This document shows, piece after piece, positions 1 through 10,710 of a stretch of 64,000 nucleotides of DNA. Origin of the DNA: Clavulina sp. PMI_390 (lineage: Eukaryota; Basidiomycota; Agaricomycetes; Cantharellales; Hydnaceae); NCBI GenBank assembly GCA_015039315.1, contig WIDE01000007.1:233062-297061 (forward strand). The letters run 5' to 3'. The position numbers and the translations under genes were made by a program. How positions within the stretch are numbered: the stretch's first letter is position 1; each line of letters starts with the position of its first letter. Below the pieces are notes generated by a model, which had not been told where the DNA came from, did not search any database, and worked only from the letters and a program-made list of their open reading frames with translations.

Positions 1-1137
1 GTCCGCTTCCTGATCATTCCCGTGTGATAAGTACGCACAACGTTCTCCTGGCCTACGTAGCAGCCCTTACGGAAATCAACTGGAAAGACAAAGATCAGAT
101 CCCCAAGGTATAGCGCGAAAGCGGTAATAGACATACGTCCGCCCATCATGTCGACGTTTCTTTCGAATGGGATGGTTTCAGCCATATCAACCGAGCCTTC
201 TGGCACTCCATTCATAATACGATGCCGTGCGTAGTCAAATGATGTTCCAAGAGTATATTCTCCAGGTAGGATTGCTGAGGGCGTGAAGTTGATCAGTGAG
301 CAAAATGCACTTGCTGAGAAATTGAGTGTGCTAACGTCGTGCGGCCTTTGGAATCAGCAACCTCCTACCCATCGTAGGAACTCTCCAGTCCCAAGAGCCT
401 GTACCATTGTCTTTCTCGAATGGTAGCAGTTCTGATTCAGCTAGTTCGAGGCCCAAACGGATATCGGGAGTCCGAGAACCCAGCCAGGTTGGTTCCACAG
501 CAGAACTGGTCGCAGCCCACTTCCACCCAGTCCACATGCGTTCGCGTCTCCGGTCCGCGAGCTTTTCGGCTTCCCCACCCCATACGCCCCAGGCCTCCCA
601 TTCATCAGAAACATCTTTTACTTTAACTTTAGATCGTAGCACGAAGCGCTTGAGCAGTGAGGGAAGTGATGGGATTGGGGCTTTCTCGATGCTAGGATCT
701 TTGAGGAGTTCACTGGGTGAAGGGCGGGGGTCGTATTCGATGATGTAGCCAGCCTCCGGCGAGCTTGGGTGCGGATGGAAGAATGCATCATAATATGTCC
801 TCCCCTATGAATAATCGCATAAGAAGTAGTCCCACAAATGAACGAATTTAGCGCATACATGGCGACTCAGAAACATAGAGTAGAAGCCAGTTCGGTCTGT
901 TGGCGACGATCCCGGTAGTACTTGGATGGATAATATGCCATTAAGGAAATTTGCTAGATTTGGTTCGGGGCCTGTGACAGAAATGAAGGCTCGGTTGGGG
1001 ATGGGGGCATAAGAGGGCGAGGAAATATCTAGAGGAGTAGTTCCAGGAGATGAGGAAGATGAAAAGAGTCTCGAAGCATTAGACTGGCGTTGTAGTGAGC
1101 GTATAGAGGGTAGTGTTCTGGGGCTGGGCGTGCGCAT
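1..1137 (-). CDS. IBA57: Mitochondrial Fe-S cluster assembly factor IBA57/CAF17, C-terminus off the left edge
   Basis: Member of the GcvT-like, folate-binding YgfZ/CAF17 family. In eukaryotes IBA57 works in the mitochondrial matrix with ISA1/ISA2 to mature 4Fe-4S proteins. Seen: an N-terminal Ser/Arg-rich stretch suited to a mitochondrial presequence, then a segment containing FISVTG and FLNGIL typical of the family, and near the left edge the diagnostic signature DFRKGCYVGQE followed by RTYHTGMIRKR. ATG at 1137; the frame opens further upstream only with non-ATG codons. Introns: after FLSRH (GTATGC donor), one near 310-340, and one of about 60 nt just before LDFRKGCYVGQE. The protein continues beyond base 1, so the C-terminus is missing. 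Divergent partner is PET191, start codons 79 bp apart. Family call is confident; exon edges around 300-340 are less certain. Confidence 0.88.
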
Positions 1138-1216
1138 TGTCAGATGTGTTGACTCAGCGCGTCGAACCAAACAGAGCGAGAGAAACCAAACAATATCCTC
1201 CTACTCACTTCATCCC
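1138..1216. promoter_or_regulatory. Compact divergent intergenic spacer between IBA57 and PET191 starts
   Basis: Only 79 bp separate the two start codons, so both 5' UTRs and core promoters must lie here or overlap the neighbouring coding region. No clear TATA box is visible. A shared promoter for two mitochondrial biogenesis genes is inferred from the arrangement only. Confidence 0.5.
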
Positions 1217-1646
1217 ATGGCGAGTTCTGCCGACGCTCATCGTGGAGTCTGCGATCCAATTCTTGAAAATCTGAAGGAATGCCTTCTCAAAAGTGACTGC
1301 GTAGTCAATAAAGGTCGTCTGCCTTCTGACTGCTTGAAGAACCACTTTGACGAACTGGAGGACCCATGCAAGCATTTGAGGGTATCATTATTCAACTGCA
1401 AGAGGGCGAAAGTGAGCAACAACCCTATTTCAGACGCTGGGGATCTTTCTTCTGACTCGTCTGGCACGATTGCTCTGTTGCTTGCCGACCTACACGATGC
1501 TGCATTCATTCGTCACTATATTCTAGCTTGATATGAGGAAGCGATTCCGGGGCAATAGTGCAGCCTCGAGCTCTCATACCTCACCGTTCTTGCCGCAACA
1601 AGCCACTGTACCAGGTGAAGTGGACTCGGCGAACAGTTCTTCATAA
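1217..1646 (+). CDS. PET191: Cytochrome c oxidase assembly factor PET191/COA5
   Basis: Small twin-CX9C-type mitochondrial intermembrane-space protein needed to assemble cytochrome c oxidase. Two exons: 1217-1411 and 1527-1646, with a 115-bp intron (GTGAGC...TTCTAG) in phase 0, giving 104 aa. Seen: CDPILENLKECLLKSDC, then CLKNH, CKHLR, and FNCKRAK joined across the intron to LDMRKRFRGN, which is the Pet191 C-terminal signature. The intron call is decisive: read without splicing, the frame runs into unrelated sequence. The tail after RFRGN is Ser/Thr-rich and likely disordered. Length is in the usual range for the family (about 100 aa). The ATG at 1217 is preferred over the upstream in-frame ATG at 1130, which would overlap the IBA57 start and adds no family-like residues. 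Confidence 0.93.
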
Positions 1647-2076
1647 CCCGGCCCACCATTCGCTCATGATGTATCTTGGCGGGCAGTATCATGATGACCA
1701 TGCCTGTGAGTTCCGTCTCAGATGATATATGTCTTCTTACCGAGGTCAAAGCCTCATATGTTTCATTTGCAGGTTTCACGCCTTTCCTGTGCACTCCTGT
1801 GACCACTCGGTCTCCAGTCGCCATCTTTTCAAGTGTTATCCACCCCATCTCCGCCCCACGAAACCTACAAATGGATTATAATTTTTATATTAATTGGCAG
1901 GAGAACAATAGGTGGAAAATAGAATGGTCTGGCATGGAGAGTTCTAGTATTAGGAAACGATAAAGGAGCAAAACGACAATATTGGTGAAGATAGCTGTGG
2001 TGTGTTCATGATCTATGCATTACAGTTGTGCGTCATGATGCTGTTGGAAAATTTGCAATATGAGAAGGTCAACCCG
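1647..2076. other. Intergenic, convergent 3' ends of PET191 and the Zn2Cys6 gene
   Basis: About 430 bp between two stop codons that face each other. Short open frames on both strands here show no recognisable motif and no splice-supported extension. I see only presumed 3' UTR and terminator sequence. Confidence 0.5.
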
Positions 2077-5000
2077 TTATAGTTCTAAGCCGTCCTCTCG
2101 AATATTCGCCTCGAGTTGTGAAACGGCGGCGCCTGAAAGGATATGACAGGTTAGTCGGAGCTTCACGTCGACGGTGAACATATTAAGAATCTCAATGTTG
2201 CAGACTTACGCGCATATCGATATACATGAGCCAAGCGTTGGAGCGCTCCTCTCACGGTCCTAAGATCCTCCATCTCACTTGTGAATGACAATCCTGCCTC
2301 TCGGAGGTCAGCGATTTGAGAACGAATGGCGTTCCCAGTGATCACGAAAGCGTGCTTCATGGTTAGATTAAAAATTAGCTTCCAGTCAATAAAAAGTTTA
2401 GCGAGCCCTAGACTCACCGTATTGATAAGATCCAACCGCGAGAAGTCGAATGGTTCGATGGCCCGAATCAATCGCATCATAGCTCGCACAATGCTGCGTA
2501 GGCGCTGGCGCGCCCCCTCATCGATCTTGCACTTTATATGATAGAGATAGATCATAGCGCAGTAAGTAAGCGAGTACACATGCACCATCCTCGGGTCAAT
2601 CCTAGCGCGGTCCCAGTCGACGAGCTCTTGTCTTCGTATTTGTTGTGGCGCAGGCATAAGGGGCGGGAGGCGTTCAAGAAAGTTAGCAGAGGTACGCATG
2701 ATGCGCTCGTACCTCTCTTCGAACGCGGGCGTGCCGAGGGGAGACCGAGGAACAAGTATCTGGTCATCGAGGCTTATCTGCCCTAGCCTTATCGCATCTG
2801 GGAGACGAGCAGAGTCCGCAGCAGCGTCGACGAGAGCCGTAGCCAAGACATGCAATGCGAAAGGAGTAAATCGAGTCAAGTCCAGCACTCCCTGGCCGTC
2901 CCAGAAGTCTCGCAGGGTGAGTGGTCTCAGAGACATTGCGCTCCCGTCCTCGTAGGCTGCAGGAGGGAGCGGAAGAGGCGTCATAATAGCGGTATCATCG
3001 ATTAAACGGGACAAACTGTGGACCGCGGTCCCGCTAGCATCCATAATCCAGAGGGACCAGAACGCAAGGATACGATTGCCCAATTCGCGAGCGCTAGAGG
3101 GGGGCGCCAGAAGAGGATTGGCCACTCGAAAGCTCCCCTGCAGCCCCGTTACAGCGCGCTGCACGCTATCCATCGCCGGCTGTGGGTCACGGAAGACATG
3201 TGTACCAATCCTATCAAGGCCTGCAACTCGAGCAAGGTTAGCAGCAGATCCAAATGTCAAGTATCCCTGAAGAAGATGGCCTCGTTCGTAGTGGTGGAGA
3301 CCAAGGAGTGTGTACGCGCCAAGGGTATCGACCAGGCGATCAAATGCTCCAAGGCTACTATCAGTCTCCAAGCGTGCTCCTTCCAGGAAAACGATCTCTA
3401 ATCTTCGTCGAACCTCTGAAAGACCATGCCAGAACATGCAAGCGACGAGTAGCATTGCGTTTCGGTAGCTGCTGTGATGACGTCGGCGAGACTGAAATGG
3501 TTGGTCTCGGCGGTCAAGAAAGTTGGCGATATCAAACTCATGAGCAAACTGACTGCGGCGCTGGAAGAATATATCAAGGCTGAATTTGTGAAATGAGAGA
3601 AGTATCTCTAGGACAATGAGGGGAGTTACGTACAGTGTCCTTTCCAGGAGCTCAATAGGCTTCCCCTGAGGCAAAAGCTCACGCAAGGCGGTAGCGACTT
3701 CCTCATCAGTTGCTGTTGGACCTGGAAGTGTGAGCTCTGAGCTGTCGGACGTGAGGCGCAGGAGTCGAGGTGGTGATGGATGCATCTGAGCGGGACGGAT
3801 ATGACCTTGAGACTGCTGTGCCATCAATTCCTGGCGCCATTCTTCCTGCAACACACGGGTTTCTGACGCCCTTCTCTCTAGTTCTTCGACAACTTCTTGC
3901 TGGATTCGCTCATATGATATTCTCTCCGCGTCCGACATCCACCCATCCCTCGTCTCTTCAGGGCCCCACGAGCCTACAAGGTCGATGGCTCTGTCTCGAC
4001 GCAAGTACGGCGAGAGGTACTCGTTCATGACCACAGATGCAACGCTAAGTTGTCGCTCCTGGGAAGTGGTCCCTCCAGAAGGATGCAAGGCACTGATGAT
4101 AGGCCCAATGGGAAGCGTCTCCGACAAGATGGGTATCGGACCAGGGAGAAGTGGATGTAACTGACCAAGAATGTCGAGGTTTGGGACAGAATGGAGCGAT
4201 CCCAATGATTGAGCTGATGGAACTGTCTCGTGAGATTGGTGCAATTCCGAGGAGGATGATGCAGGAACCTGGTCGGCGTGTGCGGCGGGAAGGAGGGGCG
4301 GATGGCCCATACCGTCGCCGCAACGCAGTGCAAGCAACCGAGGAGATAGGGGAAGCGGAATATTCGCTGCGGCTAAGTCCTCGTGTAAACCGTGGCCAGA
4401 ACTTGAGACATTGAAGAGTCCGAGGGTGTCTCCCGGCGGTCCTGGAGGTGGCGCACGAGGGACAGCATGCGCAGGAGCTGGCACTCCAGGCTGATTATTT
4501 TCCAAAGCTGCTGATTCCCGCCCAAGATGAATTTCCGGAGTCGAAGGGCTACGGGAGAGAGCAAAGGGACGGGTCCACGGCGGAATAGTTTGGTGAGATC
4601 GTAGAGCAGAAAGCGGATCTAGCACTTGGTGGAGTAGGTCCTGCTGTGGGGGCTGATGGTGATGAATCAGAGGAGGGGCGTTGGCTGTAAAGGCCGTGTT
4701 GGCAGGGTGGAGACCACTCGCGGACGGCCCCCCGTCGATGACACCAGCGTACGAGCCAGTCGAACCGTCCTGTATATGAAAAGGAAGCTGAGAAAAATCA
4801 AAAGCGAGTTGCGCTGAATACTGTTGATGCTGCTGAGGAAGGGGATAACCAGACATAGGCGGTGGCTGATGGGAGAGCATGATTGAGCTGGGAGTAATAG
4901 AGTTATTTGCGTGGTTTCGTGGAGCAGACTGAGGATGGGAAGCTTCTTGGGCCGCCCGATGGGTGTTTTGCCAGGCTTGTACCTGCACAGGCGTGGGTGC

Positions 5001-5527
5001 CCGAGCATCGGCATTTCCATATGCAGCGTAGGTAGTGGGTCCAGGGCCAATGCTATGTGATGTAGGAAGTGGAGGGCGAACCATCGTGCCAGCGTTGGAG
5101 TGATCGTATATCATCTGTATAGTTGACTTGATAATATTGATAGCGCAAGGTATGAGTACGAGGAATAAGTTCAGGGAGGGCAAAAGAAGTACAAGAAACA
5201 CACCCTGTCTGGCTCGGAATACACACATGGTCCCCAGTGTGCTTTCATGTCCACACTCGCCTGCTCACATCTCCCACAAATAGGACGAAGGCCATCACAC
5301 TGCTTCCTTTTCTCATGACAGGGCTTGCAAGACCCTCCGCGCACGATTCCAGCCCGAGACGTACCCACGATACGATGTTGGCCAGGGTGAGCGGAATTCG
5401 TGTTCGTGCTTGGGGTCAACCCTACACGATCCCAGCCAGACGAACTTGCTCCTGCAGAGCTCGAGCCTGCACCGGCACTCGACTCAACGCCGCTTGCTAT
5501 CATAGCCATATTCATCGCGCCATCCAT
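2077..5527 (-). CDS. Zn(II)2Cys6 fungal-specific transcription factor, 5' end uncertain at assembly gap
   Basis: Nuclear DNA-binding regulator. Seen: a Zn2Cys6 binuclear cluster near residues 67-101 with cysteines in CKPCHEKRKQCDG, ICGRC and a final GPC. After this comes a long Gln/Pro/Ser/His-rich low-complexity region, then a fungal-trans middle homology region containing LLVACMFWHG, YTLLGLHHYERG and ANLARVAGLDRIG. Exons (minus strand): 5527-5204, 5114-3634, 3579-2418, 2354-2210, 2132-2077. They sum to 3168 nt, giving 1055 aa in frame; two introns are multiples of three. From the ATG at 5527 the reading frame stays open upstream into the N run at 5627, with no other Met visible, so the true N-terminus may lie in the gap. 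Target genes cannot be inferred. Confidence 0.88.
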
Positions 5528-5626
5528 TGCAGCAGATCCAGACGCATTCGGGGCGGCTATGAGTCCTGAAGTAGCCCTGCGGCGAGGAATATGGGCGCCA
5601 TATGTCCATTCCCGTTCACCCTGCTG

Positions 5627-6372
5627 NNNNNNNNNNNNNNNNNNNNNNNNNNNNNNNNNNNNNNNNNNNNNNNNNNNNNNNNNNNNNNNNNNNNNNNNNN
5701 NNNNNNNNNNNNNNNNNNNNNNNNNNNNNNNNNNNNNNNNNNNNNNNNNNNNNNNNNNNNNNNNNNNNNNNNNNNNNNNNNNNNNNNNNNNNNNNNNNNN
5801 NNNNNNNNNNNNNNNNNNNNNNNNNNNNNNNNNNNNNNNNNNNNNNNNNNNNNNNNNNNNNNNNNNNNNNNNNNNNNNNNNNNNNNNNNNNNNNNNNNNN
5901 NNNNNNNNNNNNNNNNNNNNNNNNNNNNNNNNNNNNNNNNNNNNNNNNNNNNNNNNNNNNNNNNNNNNNNNNNNNNNNNNNNNNNNNNNNNNNNNNNNNN
6001 NNNNNNNNNNNNNNNNNNNNNNNNNNNNNNNNNNNNNNNNNNNNNNNNNNNNNNNNNNNNNNNNNNNNNNNNNNNNNNNNNNNNNNNNNNNNNNNNNNNN
6101 NNNNNNNNNNNNNNNNNNNNNNNNNNNNNNNNNNNNNNNNNNNNNNNNNNNNNNNNNNNNNNNNNNNNNNNNNNNNNNNNNNNNNNNNNNNNNNNNNNNN
6201 NNNNNNNNNNNNNNNNNNNNNNNNNNNNNNNNNNNNNNNNNNNNNNNNNNNNNNNNNNNNNNNNNNNNNNNNNNNNNNNNNNNNNNNNNNNNNNNNNNNN
6301 NNNNNNNNNNNNNNNNNNNNNNNNNNNNNNNNNNNNNNNNNNNNNNNNNNNNNNNNNNNNNNNNNNNNNNNN
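5627..6372. other. Assembly gap (746 N)
   Basis: Unbroken run of N. It hides the upstream end of the Zn2Cys6 gene and its proximal promoter. Open frames spanning it are artefacts. Confidence 0.99.
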
Positions 6373-7513
6373 ATTGTGCTTGAGTAACGAGTAGGAGACC
6401 GTGTTTTTGAGTTCAAATGAGCGTGCTGCGCGCAACTGAGAAATGTTGGAGTCTAGATTATGTACTGAAAGGAATGTTGATGCGAATAGTAATCGGGCGC
6501 GCGTTCTGAAACAAGTCCTGTGGTGCCTGTCTAATAGAGTGCTTCTGAAGCCGCTTCCACGTGGGCTGAAGTTGAAAATATGCGGAGTTAGTCCGGGACC
6601 AGGAGGCAAGAGCCTTTGTGCTGCCTTCAGGAATCTCCCTGCGTGTGATGATGACTGAGCGCGTCTTCGTTCTGACACGAATATACTGAACGGAAGGCTA
6701 GACCCGTATACAATGCACAGAGTGGGAGGAGAACAGATACTTGAAGATATGACTAAGTTGGTGCGGGATCGGAGCTGGAAAGCCTGTCTGGGACCCCCGA
6801 TTGCACAGGCGCGTTTTGGGTCCGCAACTAGGGTGAAATGTGGATCGGATACGACGGAAGCGAAGGAAAGATTTTTGCAGCGTGTTCTAGCGAGTACCGT
6901 GCCAAGAGAGTGAAGAAGCTTGATGTTTGAGTTTGCTGACACTAGCTCCTTCTCGTGCGTAGTTGCGGAACCAAATACGAACAATGGCCCACGAAGTAAA
7001 CGACACAGACAACACCAGATGCAGAGATATACCGATATAATAGGCTAACGTGTTCCTTTCTTGACGCTACGCACTCTGACACCGAGCTAGTCAACACCAA
7101 CTTCTCCAAGTGTTCAAAGTTCCCCCAGTGTTTCTTGAGCGTTACCTATTTGGCAGACTAGGATAGGAGAGCTGATGTGGCCCCTGTAAGAGAATATAGA
7201 GATAGAAACTTGTGAAAAAGAGCGTTAGGGGTAACGGAATGAGAGGACGGATGCAAAACAAAGAGAAGGTTCAATCAGCGTGGCTTGTTTGGACACCTGC
7301 TCGATTTGGAAATCGTTGTGGATGTCACGTTCCGTCGATTCAGCTGACTGTCGAGACAAGGCCTGGGTTGTGAAACTCATCGTAAAGCTTGAATGAGGAA
7401 GTGAGAGAAAGCATTCGATATTCGTATTGTTTACACTATATAGCTTCGGCCACCCACACACGCCATCTCCCACCCGCAAAATGGAATAGAGTTCTCTCGA
7501 AAGGTAAGAGGAT
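6373..7513. other. Intergenic, no gene seen
   Basis: About 1.1 kb between the gap and the 3' end of the proteasome gene. Open frames on both strands lack motifs, splice-supported extensions or coding-like composition. It probably holds the upstream region of the Zn2Cys6 gene and the proteasome gene 3' UTR. Confidence 0.4.
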
Positions 7514-8902
7514 TTATAGCGCGAGGTAATCCCTGACCTCCTCCTCTGTCAGCTTCCTGAAGCTAGGCTTCACCCGCCCGCCGATAGGTGGCACACGGTC
7601 CTCCGTAGATGGGATGGTGACCACGCCGATTTCAATCGTCTTCTCCGTCATCTGACCCTCGAAGCCTTCTTTTAGAGTTAGGAGGGCGGTGTGAATGGCG
7701 TCTTCTAATGAGATCTCGTCGTTGTACCTATTTGTGCGAAGCCAAAAGGGCGGTAGAAGCGCCACAAGGATAAGGTATGACGTGCAGTGTCACCAAGAAA
7801 TAGAGAGGAAGACATTGTCGTCCCAATGGGCAGCAGTCAGCAGATGACACGCGCCAAGGCCGCCAAAGCCATAGTAAAAAAGATTAAGAGCGATCAGAAC
7901 CAAGACATCATTATATAATTCCACACGTACCGCTTTTCCAAGAATGTCTTAGCGTTGATCATGTTCTTCCCAATGGCGCTAGCCTTCCACGCCCAGAATG
8001 CTCCACTTGGGTCCACCTGATAGAGCGTTGCACCCGTCTCCTTATCCCACCCGCTTACCAACAAGCTCACACCAAAGGGACGCACACCTCCGCTCTGCGT
8101 CGCCTCCTGCATGATCGTCGCCACCTCCTGCGTCAGCACACGCGTGGGCGGGTACTCGCCGTAGATCTTCCAGTACGCCTGTGCCGACTTGCGTGCCTTG
8201 GCAACAAGCACACGGAAGTCTGGGCCCATACCGCTGTAGACGAGTCCAATGTTGGGGCAGATGACAGCGACCTTTTCAATCATGCTGTCGTCGATCAGGA
8301 TAGAAGATGATTTCTTCTCAGTCGCGATCACGACGCCATTCGTGGCTGATTTTGTTCATTTGGACCATTGAAAGCAGCGGAGGCGATATAGATATGTGAG
8401 GATGCGTAATGGAGGTAATTGACACAGATAAGAACGACGGAGACTCACCTTTGATGCCGAGAGATGTTGTTCCAGAGTTTACGGCCGCCAACGCATGCTC
8501 GATTTGGACAAGCCTGGATCGTGGATCGAAGATCGAGAGTTCATAGCAATCACAAATATCGCAATCAACAAGAAAGATATCGGGAATCAATTAAGAGCCT
8601 CGGTTAACAGGTTGAAGGATAATAGGCGACTTACTTTCCACTCGGTGAGAAGGTTGTTAGAGAGAAGCTGCAGATGAACGCGTATGCATCGGATGCAGAT
8701 TCCAACACGATTCATGAGCGAAAAGCATAGCGGATAGAACAGTCCAAGAATTTGTCAGTAGCTATAATATCCGGTTCTAATCCACAAGATAATGTACCTA
8801 ACGCGCAAGGAAACACATAACGCGTCAGCCCCAAACGATTCCCAGAATCAGCATGCCAGTCACATACCTATACGCTCCACCACCACCAGCAGCTCCAGAC
8901 AT
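7514..8902 (-). CDS. PRE8: 20S proteasome subunit alpha type 2
   Basis: Structural alpha-ring subunit of the 20S core proteasome (PSMA2 in animals, Pre8 in yeast). Five exons: 8902-8868, 8667-8635, 8513-8449, 8345-7931, 7727-7514, totalling 762 nt and 253 aa, the usual length. Seen: [21 protein letters not shown], the N-terminal proteasome alpha signature, then [43 protein letters not shown] and [20 protein letters not shown]. The C-terminus reads [12 protein letters not shown]. The first exon supplies an extra Gly-rich leader (MSGAAGGGG) before the conserved helix. Divergent from the ATP synthase gene, with 264 bp between start codons. Confidence 0.96.
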
Positions 8903-9166
8903 AGTTCTTCAAGTTGAAGGGATATGGGACTTATATCAGAGGAGAAAAATATCAAGGAGGAAAGCAAGATTTCCTCGAGGATTCGTCGATGCTTTGGGAT
9001 GAGGCCCTTGAACGGACGCGCGTAGAGTTCTCACGGTCCGGATTGAAGCGCCCTTGTTTACACCCTCTACATTCATTCTAACTCAAGGTCCGTTTCTCGT
9101 TTTCTGGTCGATTTTCTTCACTTTCTGTGGCTAGAATACTAATGCTAGCGTTCTTTTTGCATCTAG
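8903..9166. promoter_or_regulatory. Divergent promoter region between proteasome alpha2 and ATP synthase d
   Basis: 264 bp between start codons of two highly expressed housekeeping genes. It must contain both promoters. A pyrimidine-rich stretch precedes the ATP synthase ATG, as often seen in fungal housekeeping promoters. No specific factor site is claimed. Confidence 0.45.
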
Positions 9167-10401
9167 ATGGCTGCTGCCCGGAGCGCTGCTACTGCTGTGG
9201 TGCGTATTGTTGCTCTGGTTGAAGTTCTGCGTTGGCGGTCTGCACGGTCTCTGGGGACGATTTTCCTCGTTTGACTGGGCCTCTTTTCGATGGTTATGAG
9301 CGTATGGGTCATCATGGAACTTACTCTCGCCATTTCTGGTCCTCTTTTCTTGATTCGGGTGTTGCGCAAAAATGGCTTGGGAATTCTTGACGGCGACCAT
9401 ACTCGACTCCAACCTCATCTCTCACTTGCATACATGGTTTTACTGGGGGAATATAGGACTTTGCCCGCGTCTACACCTCATTAGGTCTCGGAAAGCGTGC
9501 GTGTTTTTCAATTTCTTCTAGTCTTTGGTCGAGGACAAACCTGTTCCTCCTCCGCGTTCTCACTGCCAAATACTCACTTCTTCTTTCTATATAATGCTAT
9601 CTGGCTCACTTATCGCATTCATGCCTGGTTCCTCGTCGACCTGGTGTTTGTTCCGGACCTGGCCTTGTTCCTGGAATAATGCTGCACTTGGCGACTCACA
9701 GAGACCGTTGGTGCCTTGCAAGCTTTCCGCAAGAGGCACGCTGATGCCCAGCGCGTGCTTGATGGACTGAAGAACCAGCCCACCACCGTTGACCTGTCCA
9801 AGTACTCGGGGCTGAAGAACCAGGCCATCGTTGAGGAGGCACAGAGGCTGCTCGCAAACTTCAAGCCTGTTACTTATGATGTCTCCGAGACTGTGAAGGC
9901 TATTGACGCGTTCCAGGCCAAGGCTGTGAGTATTCTGGGCTTCCTCCACTCACCCCGCGCGTGTTGTGGCCAGTGACTTACCAACAACATGTCGCTTCAT
10001 TTTCTTCGCCTCGTTTGTTTCCTTTCTCTCTAGGTTGCTGACGCCGAGACCACCGTGCAAAAGGTGGATGAGGAGCTGTCCAAGCTGAACGCAACTCTGG
10101 ACAACATTAAGAATGCTCGCTCGTTCGAGGACCTGACTGTGAGTCACTCTGATCACGATTTGCGCGGCGAAGCTGTTGCTAATACAAATCGCTCGTTTTT
10201 TAGGTGGACGAGGTTGCCCAAGCCCGCCCAGAAATCAACAAGGCTGTCGAGACGATGATGGCCAAGGGCAAGTGGACCGTGCCAGGTAAGCAGACGGCGC
10301 TTAATTTTTCCCATGTCAGAGACATGTCTTGGTATTGTCGTGCTAATCATTGGTTTCTGACAGGCTACACCGAGAAGTTTGGCGATCTCAATGTTGCGTA
10401 G
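9167..10401 (+). CDS. ATP7: Mitochondrial ATP synthase subunit d
   Basis: Peripheral-stalk subunit of F1Fo ATP synthase. Six exons: 9167-9199, 9457-9496, 9702-9925, 10034-10138, 10204-10285, 10364-10401, summing to 522 nt and 173 aa, matching the family length. Seen: MAAARSAATAV, then DFARVYTSLGLGK, FRKRHADAQRVLDGLKNQP, FKPVTYDVSETVKAIDAF, LSKLNATLDNIKNARSFEDL and the C-terminus GKWTVPGYTEKFGDLNVA, all in the fungal Atp7 order. The first two exons are tiny (33 and 40 nt) and easily missed. Introns 1 and 2 (257 and 205 bp) are long for this locus, an arrangement often associated with highly expressed fungal genes. Confidence 0.95.
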
Positions 10402-10629
10402 ACATAGACTTAGATTCTGTTTACGTAGCCATGAGATATACATACTATATAAACTCTTTTTTTGCCCACCCTCCACAACAAGCTGCGGCTTCTCCATGCC
10501 GTGAAACGAGGTGGAAAATCCCGGCAGGCACCGCACATGGCGTCACTTTTGCAAGCTTAAAACACGGGCGTGGGAAGCGCGCTTAAGGTTTGATATTTCC
10601 AAACTGGGGATTGTTTGGCCCTGTGTCGA

Positions 10630-10635
10630 TGACGT
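10630..10635 (+). promoter_or_regulatory. CRE-like half site (TGACGT) upstream of the bZIP gene
   Basis: TGACGT, in context GATGACGTTAC, lies 76-81 bp before the bZIP ATG. ATF/CREB-family bZIP proteins recognise TGACGT(CA). A second half site (GGCGTCAC) lies near 10539-10546. Autoregulation by the encoded Atf1-type protein is an inference. Confidence 0.35.
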
Positions 10636-10710
10636 TACCACTCCGTCACTTTCTTCCACTAAACAACACACCACCACCCTGCGCGAAAACGAGAATCCAA
10701 AGGCGAGGCC

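Noticed and set aside
5400..6984. Long open frames crossing the N run on both strands
   Set aside because: They are open only because N codons cannot be stops.
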